Source of the DNA: an uncultured bacterium
GTDB lineage: Bacteria > Planctomycetota > UBA8742 > UBA2392
Direction of reading: 5' to 3'
Length of the DNA: 64,000 nucleotides
Assembly (NCBI GenBank): GCA_938014885.1
Contig: CALLQI010000018.1
Coordinates: forward strand, 496,001-560,000
Position 1 is the stretch's first letter. The number at the start of each line of letters is the position of its first letter. Positions 8,372 to 16,732 of this stretch are shown piece by piece. Under the pieces are notes generated by a model. That model saw nothing but the letters and a program-made list of their open reading frames with translations. It was not told the DNA's origin and did no database searches. The translations under genes and the position numbers were made by a program.

Positions 8372-9487
8372 TTATGCCTGTCGGAAATACTTGCTCAGGC
8401 GCGGGCCGCGCTGGGCGGCGTAGTTGCTGGTGACGCCGACACCGTAGAGTTTCGCGGGGCGCTGGCTGAGGCGCTCGTAAGCCATTTTGCAGACGGGCTG
8501 GCGGTGGCGCACGATCAGGTCGTCTTCGTAGGGGCGCACTTCGAGCACTGCGGGCGTGCCTTTGACTTCGCCGGCCGCGCCGAAGCCGAAGCCCGGGTCA
8601 AAGAAGCCCGCGTAATGCGCGCGGAACTCGCCGGCGCTGGTGTCGTAGGGCAGCATCTCGACGGCGTAATCCGGCGGCACGCTGACGTACTCGTACGTGC
8701 TGAAGATGTAGAACGCGCCCTGGCTCAGGAAGATCGTGCCGTCTTTGGGGCGTTCGATGGGCTCGAAGTACTCGGCGGCCTCGTGCTGGCCGATGCGGGC
8801 GAGGTCAACGGGCCGGAAGTTCTTGCGCGAAACGTAGCCGACGATGGGCTGGTCCAGGTCGAGCGTCATCAGTAGCGCGTGGCCTTCGCCGCCGTCGTAC
8901 AGGGCTTCATTGACGGCGATCGGCTTGCCGTCGCGGTTCCACAGCAGGGGTGACTGCGCGTACAGCTTGTGCATCTCATCGCTGCCGATCAGCTCGCGGT
9001 CGCGAAAGAAGATGGTCTGGTTCAGGCTGTCGCCCGCGCGCACCTTCACGTCGAAGCTTTTGGGGATGATCTCGAGCCACATTTCGCCCGAGTAGCCCTC
9101 AGGAATCTTGTCGTAACGCGGCGTGCCGTCGCACAGCACGCGGGTTTGCAGGTCAATGCGGCCGGTGCTGCTTTTGTTGTTCGCGTAGGCACCGACATCG
9201 GCGGGCAACGCAAAGCGCTCGGCCAGCAGCACCAGGTACACGTTGTCGCGCACCAGCACGGCGGGCTCTTTCAGGTCAAGCGGATAGCGCGAGTAGCGCT
9301 CGATCAGGTCCGTCACGCGCTCGCCCGCCAGCGGCATCAGGCTGCCGGGCATCGAGAACGCGCGGCGCGACAGTGTCAGGTCAAGGCTGCTGGGCTGCAC
9401 TTGCTCGGGGCGGATCGCGGCGCTGCTGGTGACCGCGCCCGAGGCGATCAGCGCTTCAATTTCCTGCGATGGAAGTGTGCCCGCCAT
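8372..9487 (-). CDS. dcd: 2'-deoxycytidine 5'-triphosphate deaminase, long two-domain form
   Basis: 371 residues, about twice the length of E. coli Dcd, matching the long form known from alphaproteobacteria in which two dUTPase-like barrels are fused. The enzyme deaminates dCTP to dUTP, feeding dTTP synthesis in the cytoplasm. The first half carries QPSSLDLTLSRRAFSMPG and the trimer active-site loop NNKSSTGRIDLQTRVL near 110-125. The second half holds another barrel with GEFRAHYAGFFDPGFGFG near 285, resembling the same family's HYAGFFDPGFG signature, then a C-terminal CKMAYERLSQRPAKLYG. The start is the ATG at 9485-9487. The next gene upstream is on the same strand with a 67-bp gap, so it could be read through. 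Confidence 0.9.
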   Translation of the reverse strand: MAGTLPSQEIEALIASGAVTSSAAIRPEQVQPSSLDLTLSRRAFSMPGSLMPLAGERVTDLIERYSRYPLDLKEPAVLVRDNVYLVLLAERFALPADVGAYANNKSSTGRIDLQTRVLCDGTPRYDKIPEGYSGEMWLEIIPKSFDVKVRAGDSLNQTIFFRDRELIGSDEMHKLYAQSPLLWNRDGKPIAVNEALYDGGEGHALLMTLDLDQPIVGYVSRKNFRPVDLARIGQHEAAEYFEPIERPKDGTIFLSQGAFYIFSTYEYVSVPPDYAVEMLPYDTSAGEFRAHYAGFFDPGFGFGAAGEVKGTPAVLEVRPYEDDLIVRHRQPVCKMAYERLSQRPAKLYGVGVTSNYAAQRGPRLSKYFRQA

Positions 9488-9554
9488 GGCAGGGTTATAA
9501 CGACAACCCCGGCCTCAGGTAACTGCCATGGCACCGGACGGGGCCTGTCGTGGC

Positions 9555-11054
9555 TCAGGGCGCAAACACCGCGCCGCCCTCGAAACGCGACTCCAGGCGC
9601 AGGCCGTGCTCGCGTGCGAAGCCTTCGGGGTCTTGCACGATCATCAGCAGGCGGCCGTTCTCGCGGCGCAGCTTGGCCAGCAGCTCGACTCGCGCGCGGG
9701 TCACGTCGGGGAACGGCTTTGCACCCTTGGGGTCCAGCAATTCGGTGACGCCCTCTTCGGGCCATTGCGCGCAGGGCCTGTCCACATTGGCCAGCAGCAC
9801 CAGCGGGCGATTGCTGGCCAGCGGCCCGGGGGCGGCCTGCGCGGCCGCGACAAGGCCGGACTCGCGCCAGATTGCCGCGCGGTAGTGGGAGTCATCGACG
9901 GCGTCTCGCGTGGTGGCGATGCCGCGCGCGACGTAGCTCAACAACAGCACCGCCAGCGCCGTGCGCAGGGCCGCCCCGCGATGCTCCGGCATGATGCCGG
10001 ATGCCAGCCCGCCGCCGACCAGCGCGCACAGCAGCAGCGGTGAGGTCAGCCGTTCATCCAGTGGCGTGCCGTTGTCGAACAGCAAGATGGTGGCCGCAAG
10101 CACCAGCCCATATCCGGCCGCAAACGACGCGCACAGCAGCACTGGCAGATTCGGCCCGCGCCGCAGCGTGCGCACCGCGCCAAGGCACAGGGCGCACAGC
10201 AGCGCCAGCGCGATCACCGCAAAGGCGATTTTCACCGTCGCGGCCACATCGGGCCCGAACCACATCGCCAGCGAATAGCCCGCCGACTTCGCGTGCTCGA
10301 TGGTCGGGCCTTCCAGCAGCCATTGCCGCGTCCCGGTGCGGCCGGCCACACTGTAGTTGCGAACCATCCAGGCCACGGGCATCACCAGCGCGGCGGCCGT
10401 CCACCCGGTGGAAAGGCCCAACGCTGAGGGCCAGGTGCGCCGCCCGACCTTGAGCGCCACGACGATGGCCGCCGCACCGGCAGCCACGAAAGCCAGCCCC
10501 GCATGGCGTTGCAGGCAGGCCAGCCCGGCCAGCAGCGCCGCCGCGACAAACCAGGCCGCGCGGCCGCGCGAAAGCCACTGGTGCAGCGAAAGCGCGCAGG
10601 TGATGCCCAGGCACAGAAACAGTGGCTCAGACCACATATGCGCATTGACGCGCAGCAGGGTCGGCGAAAACGCGCACAGCAGCGCCACCAGCACGCCCGC
10701 CGAGGCTCGGCTCACGCCGCGCCAGACTGCGAGCCCGGCCAGCAGCGCCAGCGCGCCGTGGGCCAGCACGTTCAGCCAGCGCGCGGCCGCTTCGGCACCC
10801 AGCCCCGTCCACTCGCCCAGTGCCAGCAGCGCCGGGTACAGCGGGGGCCAGTGCAGCACCGGCTGCAACTCGCCGTGGACGTCGCAGGCGGCGTAACCCT
10901 GCCCGGCCGCGATGTTGCGGGCTCCTTGCAGGTAGACGACGCTGTCGGGCGTGACAGCCTGGCCGCTTGTAGTGCTGATCGTGGCAAGCACGACGGCAGC
11001 CAGCGCCGCCACAAGCAGCGCGCCCCATACGTTGATGTTGCGGGAATCGGCCAT
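9555..11054 (-). CDS. Polytopic membrane protein, GT-C (ArnT/PMT-like) glycosyltransferase
   Basis: 499 residues with about ten hydrophobic segments. After the first membrane helix comes a periplasmic loop (TPDSVVYLQGARNIAAGQGY) and then VLHWPPLYPALLALGEW. This acidic residue in the first large loop followed by an aromatic-proline stretch is typical of GT-C enzymes that use polyprenyl-phosphate sugars. The C-terminal part after about residue 400 is soluble and probably extracytoplasmic. The start ATG at 11052-11054 has AAGG upstream; an in-frame start at 11078 is less likely. It is divergent from the 80-residue gene with only 40 bp between the starts. The acceptor substrate cannot be told from the sequence; a hypothetical membrane protein is the cautious alternative. 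Confidence 0.68.
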   Translation of the reverse strand: MADSRNINVWGALLVAALAAVVLATISTTSGQAVTPDSVVYLQGARNIAAGQGYAACDVHGELQPVLHWPPLYPALLALGEWTGLGAEAAARWLNVLAHGALALLAGLAVWRGVSRASAGVLVALLCAFSPTLLRVNAHMWSEPLFLCLGITCALSLHQWLSRGRAAWFVAAALLAGLACLQRHAGLAFVAAGAAAIVVALKVGRRTWPSALGLSTGWTAAALVMPVAWMVRNYSVAGRTGTRQWLLEGPTIEHAKSAGYSLAMWFGPDVAATVKIAFAVIALALLCALCLGAVRTLRRGPNLPVLLCASFAAGYGLVLAATILLFDNGTPLDERLTSPLLLCALVGGGLASGIMPEHRGAALRTALAVLLLSYVARGIATTRDAVDDSHYRAAIWRESGLVAAAQAAPGPLASNRPLVLLANVDRPCAQWPEEGVTELLDPKGAKPFPDVTRARVELLAKLRRENGRLLMIVQDPEGFAREHGLRLESRFEGGAVFAP

Positions 11055-11094
11055 GGCACCTTGCGGGCAGCAGTTCACCCGGCAGACTTGGATT

Positions 11095-11337
11095 ATGGCC
11101 GTGTACGTCTACATCTGGAAGAGCGCCGAGACTGCCGACGAAGTGCATTACTCGTTCAGCCCCGACGACGGCGTCGTGGGCGTGCTGCGTATCACGCGCC
11201 GCACCGGCGACATGAACCTGGTAACGCCCTGCCCCGGCGACGACACCAATACCTGGTACCAGTGCGCCTGCAAGGCGGTCTGGAACGGCTGGGCGGTGGG
11301 CAAGCTACCCGAGAAGACGCAGTACATTTATGGGTAG
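11095..11337 (+). CDS. Small conserved-looking protein of unknown function
   Basis: 80 residues beginning MAVYVYIWKSAETADEVHYS, with no signal peptide or membrane segment. It has an aromatic, beta-rich composition and two cysteines in a WYQCACKAVWNGW motif near residues 55-67. I do not recognise a function. The start ATG at 11095 is placed by the clear change to protein-like composition; upstream in-frame starts from 10951 only run antisense through the neighbouring membrane gene. It ends directly in a G-rich repeat tract (11338-11380), which separates it from the convergent HEAT-like gene. Confidence 0.65.
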   Translation: MAVYVYIWKSAETADEVHYSFSPDDGVVGVLRITRRTGDMNLVTPCPGDDTNTWYQCACKAVWNGWAVGKLPEKTQYIYG

Positions 11338-11380
11338 GGGTTGGGCGTAGGGAGTTGGGAGTTGGGGCTTGGAGCGTTGA
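11335..11380. repeat. G-rich degenerate short repeat between convergent genes
   Basis: Words GGGGTTGGG, GGGAGTTGGGAG and TTGGGGCTTGGAG follow the stop codon of the 80-residue gene. Composition and word type match the tracts near 0.65, 38.1, 52.1 and 62.2 kb. No hairpin terminator with a T-tract is visible here. Confidence 0.6.
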
Positions 11381-11411
11381 CGCCCTAGGCGGCGGCTGTT
11401 CTCTTCGCTTC

Positions 11412-12542
11412 CTACTTGGGCGCGGGCTCGGTTGTCTTGCGGTGGCTGCTCCACCAGGATTCCAGCTCGCGGCGCAGCTTGGTGCGGTCGGGGCGTGACA
11501 TCGTATTCATCTTCTCCACGGCGTCGGCGTAGCCATCGCCTTCGATGATCGCCGGGGTTTCACCCTCGGGGCGGGCACCCATGGCCGTGCGCCACCACAG
11601 CAACCGCAGGTAGGCGGCGGCACGGTGCCCGCTGATGTCGCTGTCGCGGTACAGTGAAACTAGGTAATCGCCGTAGCGCAGGCCCTTCACCGTCTGGCGC
11701 GATTCGGCGGTGCCGATCGTGAGTTCAAGCTTTGCCAGCTTGTCGGCCTCGGCCTCGACCAGCGCCGCGGCGGCCGCGCGCTCGGCAAAGCCTGCGTTGG
11801 GCACATAATTGAAGTGTGCGGCCGGGCTGACGACCATCAGTGATTCCAGCAGCACGGCGGCGGCGCGGCGTACGCGCTCGGCCTGTTCCAGCACCGTGGC
11901 GGGCGTGCCTTGCTCAGCGGCGACGCCGCGCATCAGGGCGGCCAGTCGCTTCAGCAGCAGCGGGGTGCCTTTGGCGCCGAACACGCGGTCAATCAGAATT
12001 GCCAGCTTCATTGCGCCGCGCACCGAGGCCGTGATCGTGCCCGTGGAATCGGTGGGCAGAGCCTCGCACTCCAGTTGCAGGAAGGGCGAGTCCTGCAAAG
12101 TCTCAAGCGCGACCTGGGTGCGGCGCGCGTTCATCTGGCGCAGCACCGCATCGCCCGAATCCGCAATGTCGCTTGAGGCCAGGGCGCGCATGGCGGCCAC
12201 GCGTACTCCCTGCTGGTTTGAATCCAGGGCCGCCACGGCCACGACGCAGGCGTTGGCGGACCCGGCGCGGGGCACGTGGCGCAGCACAATCTCGGACTCC
12301 CGCACGCCGCCGCGCACCAGCTCAGTGGCCAGGTCCAGCGCGGTTTGCTCGGTGCACAGGCCCAGTTCGGTGATGGCTCGGTCGCGCTTGCCGGCGTCGC
12401 GTGCCAGCAGGCCCTCATGCAGTTCCAGCGCGGAAAGTCCCTTGGGTGCCGCGTCGGCCTGCGCCGACGCATGCTTGCCGCACGGCAGGGCAAGGGCGGA
12501 CAGGGCAAGCACAAGTACGGCTGGGGCAAGCCACAGTTTCAT
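11412..12542 (-). CDS. Secreted HEAT-like helical repeat protein
   Basis: 376 residues with an N-terminal signal peptide (MKLWLAPAVLVLALSALALP). The rest is Ala/Leu/Arg-rich helices with a HEAT-like rhythm, for example VVAVAALDSNQQGVRVAAMR followed by ALASSDIADSGDAVLRQM. HEAT repeats are binding scaffolds; no partner or catalytic motif is visible. The C-terminal part (after about 250) is helical with a basic tail. The start ATG at 12540-12542 follows the signal peptide logic; a longer in-frame reading up to 13763 is antisense to the EF-hand gene and rejected. It is divergent from that gene with about 100 bp between starts. A second, unrelated-looking HEAT-type protein lies at 32.1 kb. Confidence 0.68.
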   Translation of the reverse strand: MKLWLAPAVLVLALSALALPCGKHASAQADAAPKGLSALELHEGLLARDAGKRDRAITELGLCTEQTALDLATELVRGGVRESEIVLRHVPRAGSANACVVAVAALDSNQQGVRVAAMRALASSDIADSGDAVLRQMNARRTQVALETLQDSPFLQLECEALPTDSTGTITASVRGAMKLAILIDRVFGAKGTPLLLKRLAALMRGVAAEQGTPATVLEQAERVRRAAAVLLESLMVVSPAAHFNYVPNAGFAERAAAAALVEAEADKLAKLELTIGTAESRQTVKGLRYGDYLVSLYRDSDISGHRAAAYLRLLWWRTAMGARPEGETPAIIEGDGYADAVEKMNTMSRPDRTKLRRELESWWSSHRKTTEPAPK

Positions 12543-12641
12543 GCCGACAGTGTCGCACATGATGGCAACTGCCGCAAATGGGATATGCGCGCGCGGCGGC
12601 TGATCGTGGCCCGGCGGGGCGCGGCTGCTACAATTGCCGCC

Positions 12642-13748
12642 ATGAAAAAGCTGGCACCCTGGGTGATTGCGTTGGTGGCCGGTGCGGGCCTGGGTTTCCT
12701 GGCCTGGTACGTGTTTCGCACGCCAGACGTGGTGCCGGGCAACGCCCCCGAGGTCATCAACGAAAAGTACGAACGCGACGAGTTCATGGCCGATTTCGAC
12801 TGGCTCGATAACGACGGCCGCGTCACCTTTGACGAGTTCGCGGCGCTGTACGGCGAAGGCGAAGGAAAGAAGATTTTCAGCGACGGGCCCGGCAAACCCG
12901 GGCTGGACGTGAAGACCGCGTTCTCGCGCTGGGACGTGGACAAAAACGGCGTGGTCGATGAGCTCGACTTCCGCAAGCACCAGAACGCCAGCATTGAAGG
13001 CTTCCAGAAGGCCGCGCTGGCCAAGGGCCTCAGCCCCGAGGTCTACTACGACAAGCTGCTGGCCCTGAACATGCACCAGCAGCGCGTGTTCGACGACGTG
13101 ATGGCCGCCGACTCCACGGGCCAGGCTTTCTGGCGCGGCCGCTTTATCGCCCGCAAGTACTTCGAAAGCTGGGGCACGATTACGACTGCCAAGGGTGCCA
13201 CGCACACTGGCCTGGTCGCGCGCGAGAAAGACCGCTTTGCCATGGTTGAGGCCACCTACCAGGCCGAGAAATACAACTACGACCCCGAAGCCGAGAAGCA
13301 AAAGCCCGCGCAGGCGCGGCTGCATGTCACCGTGCTGGCGCGCCCGGCGGCGGGTGCTGCGCATGAAGGCCTGAAGTACCGCGACTGGGGTCGCGTGTCG
13401 CGCGGCGGCGCGTACCCGCTGGACCTTGAGGGCTGGTTGCTGCTCGACGGCGGCGTGCTGCATGTGCTGCAACCGACGATCAAGGTGCGCTCGTTCAAGC
13501 AGGCCGACTGCACGTTCACGCCCGCCGCTGAGCCCGTGGCGCTGAAGTACTACGCGCAGGCCAAGACCACGCGGTTTGACGATATCGAGGGCAACCTGGC
13601 ACTCGCGCGCCAGTGCCTGCAATGGGACATGCCGCTTGAGGCCATACACCACTTCTCTCGCGCGCTGGTGTTCAAGCGCGATATTGATGAAGCGCTGAAG
13701 GCCTGCGGGCTGAAGCTGAATGGCGACTTCTTCGTGCCGCAGGACTGA
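12642..13748 (+). CDS. Membrane-anchored EF-hand protein
   Basis: 368 residues. An N-terminal hydrophobic segment (APWVIALVAGAGLGFLAWYV) acts as a signal anchor, placing the rest outside the membrane. Two EF-hand-like loops follow: a contracted one at WLDNDGRVTFDEF near residues 50-62, which departs from the 12-residue spacing, and a canonical one at DVDKNGVVDELD near 100-111. Calcium binding is likely for the second. The middle and C-terminal regions have no motif I recognise. The start ATG at 12642 precedes a typical KK-hydrophobic leader; longer in-frame readings from 12276 are antisense to the HEAT-like gene. No terminator hairpin was identified after it. Confidence 0.7.
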   Translation: MKKLAPWVIALVAGAGLGFLAWYVFRTPDVVPGNAPEVINEKYERDEFMADFDWLDNDGRVTFDEFAALYGEGEGKKIFSDGPGKPGLDVKTAFSRWDVDKNGVVDELDFRKHQNASIEGFQKAALAKGLSPEVYYDKLLALNMHQQRVFDDVMAADSTGQAFWRGRFIARKYFESWGTITTAKGATHTGLVAREKDRFAMVEATYQAEKYNYDPEAEKQKPAQARLHVTVLARPAAGAAHEGLKYRDWGRVSRGGAYPLDLEGWLLLDGGVLHVLQPTIKVRSFKQADCTFTPAAEPVALKYYAQAKTTRFDDIEGNLALARQCLQWDMPLEAIHHFSRALVFKRDIDEALKACGLKLNGDFFVPQD

Positions 13749-13893
13749 GCAAGGCCGCGGCAAGTGCGCTGTGGTGCGGGGCCGTGCATTACCCCTTGCG
13801 AGAAATGTTGGATTGCCGGATTATGCAGCCTTCGGGCGAAGGTCAGGGTGAGGTACGGCGCGCAATGGCACGCCGGCTCGGGAGAGGCTGCCA

Positions 13894-14658
13894 GTGCGGA
13901 TCGCGCTAGTTTCGGACATCCATTCGAATATCGAGGCGCTTACCGCCGTCATGGCGGACATTGATTCCATTGGCTGCGACAAAATCTATTGCCTGGGCGA
14001 CCTGGTCGATTACGGCCCCAACCCCTGCGAAGTGCTCGACATCGCCATGGAGCGCTTTGACCTGACGCTGCTCGGCAACCACGAAGAAGCCGTGATGCTC
14101 GTGGCCGAAGACTTCAACGACCGCGCCATGCGCAGCGTCGAGTGGACCCGCGAGCAGCTGAACAGCCCCGACCTGCCCAAAGAAAAGCGCCACGCCTACT
14201 GGAACTTCCTCGACAGCCTGATGAAGGTCCGCAGCTTCAAGCAGGGCGACTTGCTGTTCGTGCACGGCAGCCCGCGCAAGCCCACCCACGAGTACGTCTT
14301 CCCCAAAGACTCGATGGACCAGGCCAAGATCCGCAGCATGTTCGCCAAGTTTGACCGCTTCTGCTTCTGCGGCCACAGCCACATTCCGGGCATCTACAGT
14401 GAAACCGGCAAGTACGGCCACCCGAAGAACTTGAACAACGGCGAGCTCGACCTGCGCCGCTTCCGCAAGCTGCTGGTGAACGTGGGCAGCGTGGGCCAGC
14501 CCCGCGACCACGACCCGCGCGCCTGCTACTGCATCATCGACGGCAGCACGCTGATCTTCCGCCGGGTCGAATACGACCACCAGGCCACCGTGGCCCGCCT
14601 GCGCGCGATCAAGGCCCTGCCCTCGGGCCTCGCGGACCGCCTGCTCGTCGGCAAGTAG
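13894..14658 (+). CDS. Calcineurin-like metallophosphoesterase
   Basis: 254 residues. The five conserved metal-binding blocks of the family are present in order: DIHSN (residues 8-12), GDLVDYGPNP (35-44), GNHE (65-68), VHGSP (near 126) and GHSHIP (near 158). This fits the bacterial YfcE/MJ0936-like phosphodiesterases that use two divalent metals to cleave phosphomono- or diesters in the cytoplasm. The natural substrate is unknown. The start is GTG at 13894, supported by the GGAGAGG site just upstream and by the MRIALVSDIHSN family N-terminus. The preceding 145 bp hold no recognisable element. Function class is secure. Confidence 0.92.
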   Translation: MRIALVSDIHSNIEALTAVMADIDSIGCDKIYCLGDLVDYGPNPCEVLDIAMERFDLTLLGNHEEAVMLVAEDFNDRAMRSVEWTREQLNSPDLPKEKRHAYWNFLDSLMKVRSFKQGDLLFVHGSPRKPTHEYVFPKDSMDQAKIRSMFAKFDRFCFCGHSHIPGIYSETGKYGHPKNLNNGELDLRRFRKLLVNVGSVGQPRDHDPRACYCIIDGSTLIFRRVEYDHQATVARLRAIKALPSGLADRLLVGK

Positions 14659-14740
14659 CACCTCCACAAAGCCGGTTTTTACCGACACCGGGGCCGCGTT
14701 TCGGGTTCAATATCCGGTGCTTCCCAACCGAGGTAATGCC

Positions 14741-16576
14741 ATGCCTGGACCCAAGGCCCTGCTTTTGACCGGCACGCTGTTTCTCGCCACGTTCACGGCG
14801 GCGATTGTCAGCCAGGGCAACGCCCGTGCCGACGACGTCCCGGGCCCTGACAAAGCCACCAGCTCTGACAAGACCACGCAGCCCAAGCTTGCCACCGAAG
14901 CTGAGCTTACCGCGCGCATCGACGCGGGCATCGAGGCCGTCTGGAAGCGCGATGGCGTAACGCCGGCCCCCCGCACCACCGACGAAGAGTTCCTGCGCCG
15001 CGTATTCATCGACACCGTCGGCATGCCCCCGACCGTTGCCGAGACCCGCGCGTTTCTGTCCGACACCGGCGAAAACAAGCGCGCCGCGCTGATCGACCGG
15101 CTGATTGACGACCCGCGCTTTGGTGAACATCTGGCCGACCAGTGGCTGACCATCCTGAGCGGCCGCAACAAGTCACAAGACGGCGCCGACATGGTGCTGG
15201 GCGTGTGGCTGGCGGCGCAGTTCAACGCCAACCGCGGCTTTGACCAGGTGGCCGCCGACATGATCGGGGCCGAGGGCAAGATGTCAGACAACCCGCCGGC
15301 CGCGTATTACGCCGGCAAGCGCGAGCTGCTGACGCCCGACATCGCCGGTGAGGCCACGAAGCACTTCACGGGCGTGCAGATCCAGTGCGCTCAATGCCAC
15401 GACCATCCCTATGAGGAAAGCTGGAAGATGGCCGACTTCGCCGGCGTCGCCAGCTTTTTCTGGCCCGTGCAGGTGCAGCGCAAGGGCGACATCCGGCCGC
15501 GCCAGGGCGTGGTGATGGACCGCAAGGGCGAGCGCGCGAACTTCAAGGAACTTGAAAAGAAGCTAGCCAACGTCAGCGCCGAGCAGCGCATGAAGATTCT
15601 CGAAAGCCGCCGTTTCCAGGCGCCCAAGTTCCTGGGTGGCGACGAAGTCTCGGTCAACGACGCGCGGCTGTGGCGCAAGGCCTGGGCGAAGTGGGTGATC
15701 GACCCCGCCAACACGCAGACCCGCCGCTACCTGGCCAATCGCTTCTGGTCGTTCGTGTTCGGCAGCGGCCTGCACAACCCGGTCGATGACTTCAACAGCT
15801 TCAATGAACCCAGCCACCCGGAGTTGCTGGACGCCCTGGGCAAAGACTTTGCCGAGTCGGGCTTTGACGTGAAGCGCCTGTACCGCGCGATGCTCAAGAC
15901 CCGCGCCTGGCAGCTTTCCAGCCGCGGCGCAACCCGTGCGCAAGGCCAGGCCGAGCTGTGGCACTTCGCGGCCTACCCGGTGCGCCAGCTTTCGCCCGAA
16001 CAGTTCTTCGCGGCCATGATCGTGGTCCGCGACCACACCGAAGCCAAGCGCGGCATGCGCGTGGGCCAGAACCCCTACACCAAAGAACGCGATCAGGCGG
16101 CCAAGTTCGAGAAGCGCAAAGAGGCCGGCAAACTTGAACCGAAGGAAGCCAAAGTCGAGTACGACTACGAAGCACTGGACAAACTGGAAGCCCTGTTCGA
16201 GCAAGTCTCGCCGCACTGGTACCTGCGCCGTACGGCCTCACGCGCCTACACAAGGCTGACCCAGGACGACGAAATGCAGGAGGCCGACACGTTCACCCTT
16301 TCCATCGACCAGGCACTGCTGGTGATGAACGGTGAGGCTGTGAACATGCTGTCCGGCCGCGGCAAAGGCACGCTGATCGACGGCATCATGGCACGCAGCA
16401 AGGAAGACAGTGCAAGGCTGACCGAGCTGTACCTGACCGTGCTGAACCGGGCACCCACAAAGGAAGAAACCACTAGGGCCACGGCCTACATAAAGGAAGC
16501 CACCGACCCACGCCTGGCCTGGGAAGACCTCGCCTTCGCACTACTAGCCGGAAGCGAATTCGCCACGAACCATTAA
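14741..16576 (+). CDS. DUF1549/DUF1553 (PSCyt2/PSD1) secreted protein
   Basis: 611 residues with a signal peptide (about residues 1-28). The DUF1549 domain covers about 45-230 and includes FLRRVFIDTVGMPPTVAETR and DRLIDDPRFGEHLADQWLT. It ends with the CxxCH-type motif QCAQCHDHPYE near residue 214, which could bind haem or metal. The DUF1553 domain covers about 310-590 and includes RRYLANRFWSFVFGSGL, HPELLDALGKDFAESGFD and AMLKTRAWQLSS. The domain pair is strongly expanded in Planctomycetota, where it is often next to DUF1501 genes; none is seen here. The start ATG at 14741 has GAGGT upstream. Its biochemical role is unproven; polysaccharide or sulfated-polymer processing has been proposed for relatives. 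Confidence 0.93.
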   Translation: MPGPKALLLTGTLFLATFTAAIVSQGNARADDVPGPDKATSSDKTTQPKLATEAELTARIDAGIEAVWKRDGVTPAPRTTDEEFLRRVFIDTVGMPPTVAETRAFLSDTGENKRAALIDRLIDDPRFGEHLADQWLTILSGRNKSQDGADMVLGVWLAAQFNANRGFDQVAADMIGAEGKMSDNPPAAYYAGKRELLTPDIAGEATKHFTGVQIQCAQCHDHPYEESWKMADFAGVASFFWPVQVQRKGDIRPRQGVVMDRKGERANFKELEKKLANVSAEQRMKILESRRFQAPKFLGGDEVSVNDARLWRKAWAKWVIDPANTQTRRYLANRFWSFVFGSGLHNPVDDFNSFNEPSHPELLDALGKDFAESGFDVKRLYRAMLKTRAWQLSSRGATRAQGQAELWHFAAYPVRQLSPEQFFAAMIVVRDHTEAKRGMRVGQNPYTKERDQAAKFEKRKEAGKLEPKEAKVEYDYEALDKLEALFEQVSPHWYLRRTASRAYTRLTQDDEMQEADTFTLSIDQALLVMNGEAVNMLSGRGKGTLIDGIMARSKEDSARLTELYLTVLNRAPTKEETTRATAYIKEATDPRLAWEDLAFALLAGSEFATNH

Positions 16577-16732
16577 GGCCTTGAGGGCAGTCGCACGCAG
16601 CGGGCGGCGCTGGAATGGCCGTCCGGGGCGGTTTTGGCGCGGCTGCGGATAGCAAGGCGGCGCTTCCGTGCTACCATTAAACGCACATATTTCATTGATT
16701 GCACAGCATTGAATCTCGTGGGCAGATCAGAC

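Noticed and set aside
12780..12822. Canonical EF-hand at the first loop of the EF-hand protein
   Set aside because: Spacing of WLDNDGRVTFDEF is two residues short of a full loop, so only the second loop is counted as canonical.
12543..13763. N-terminal extension of the HEAT-like gene to 783 residues
   Set aside because: Runs antisense through the EF-hand gene; the signal peptide at 12542 marks the true start.
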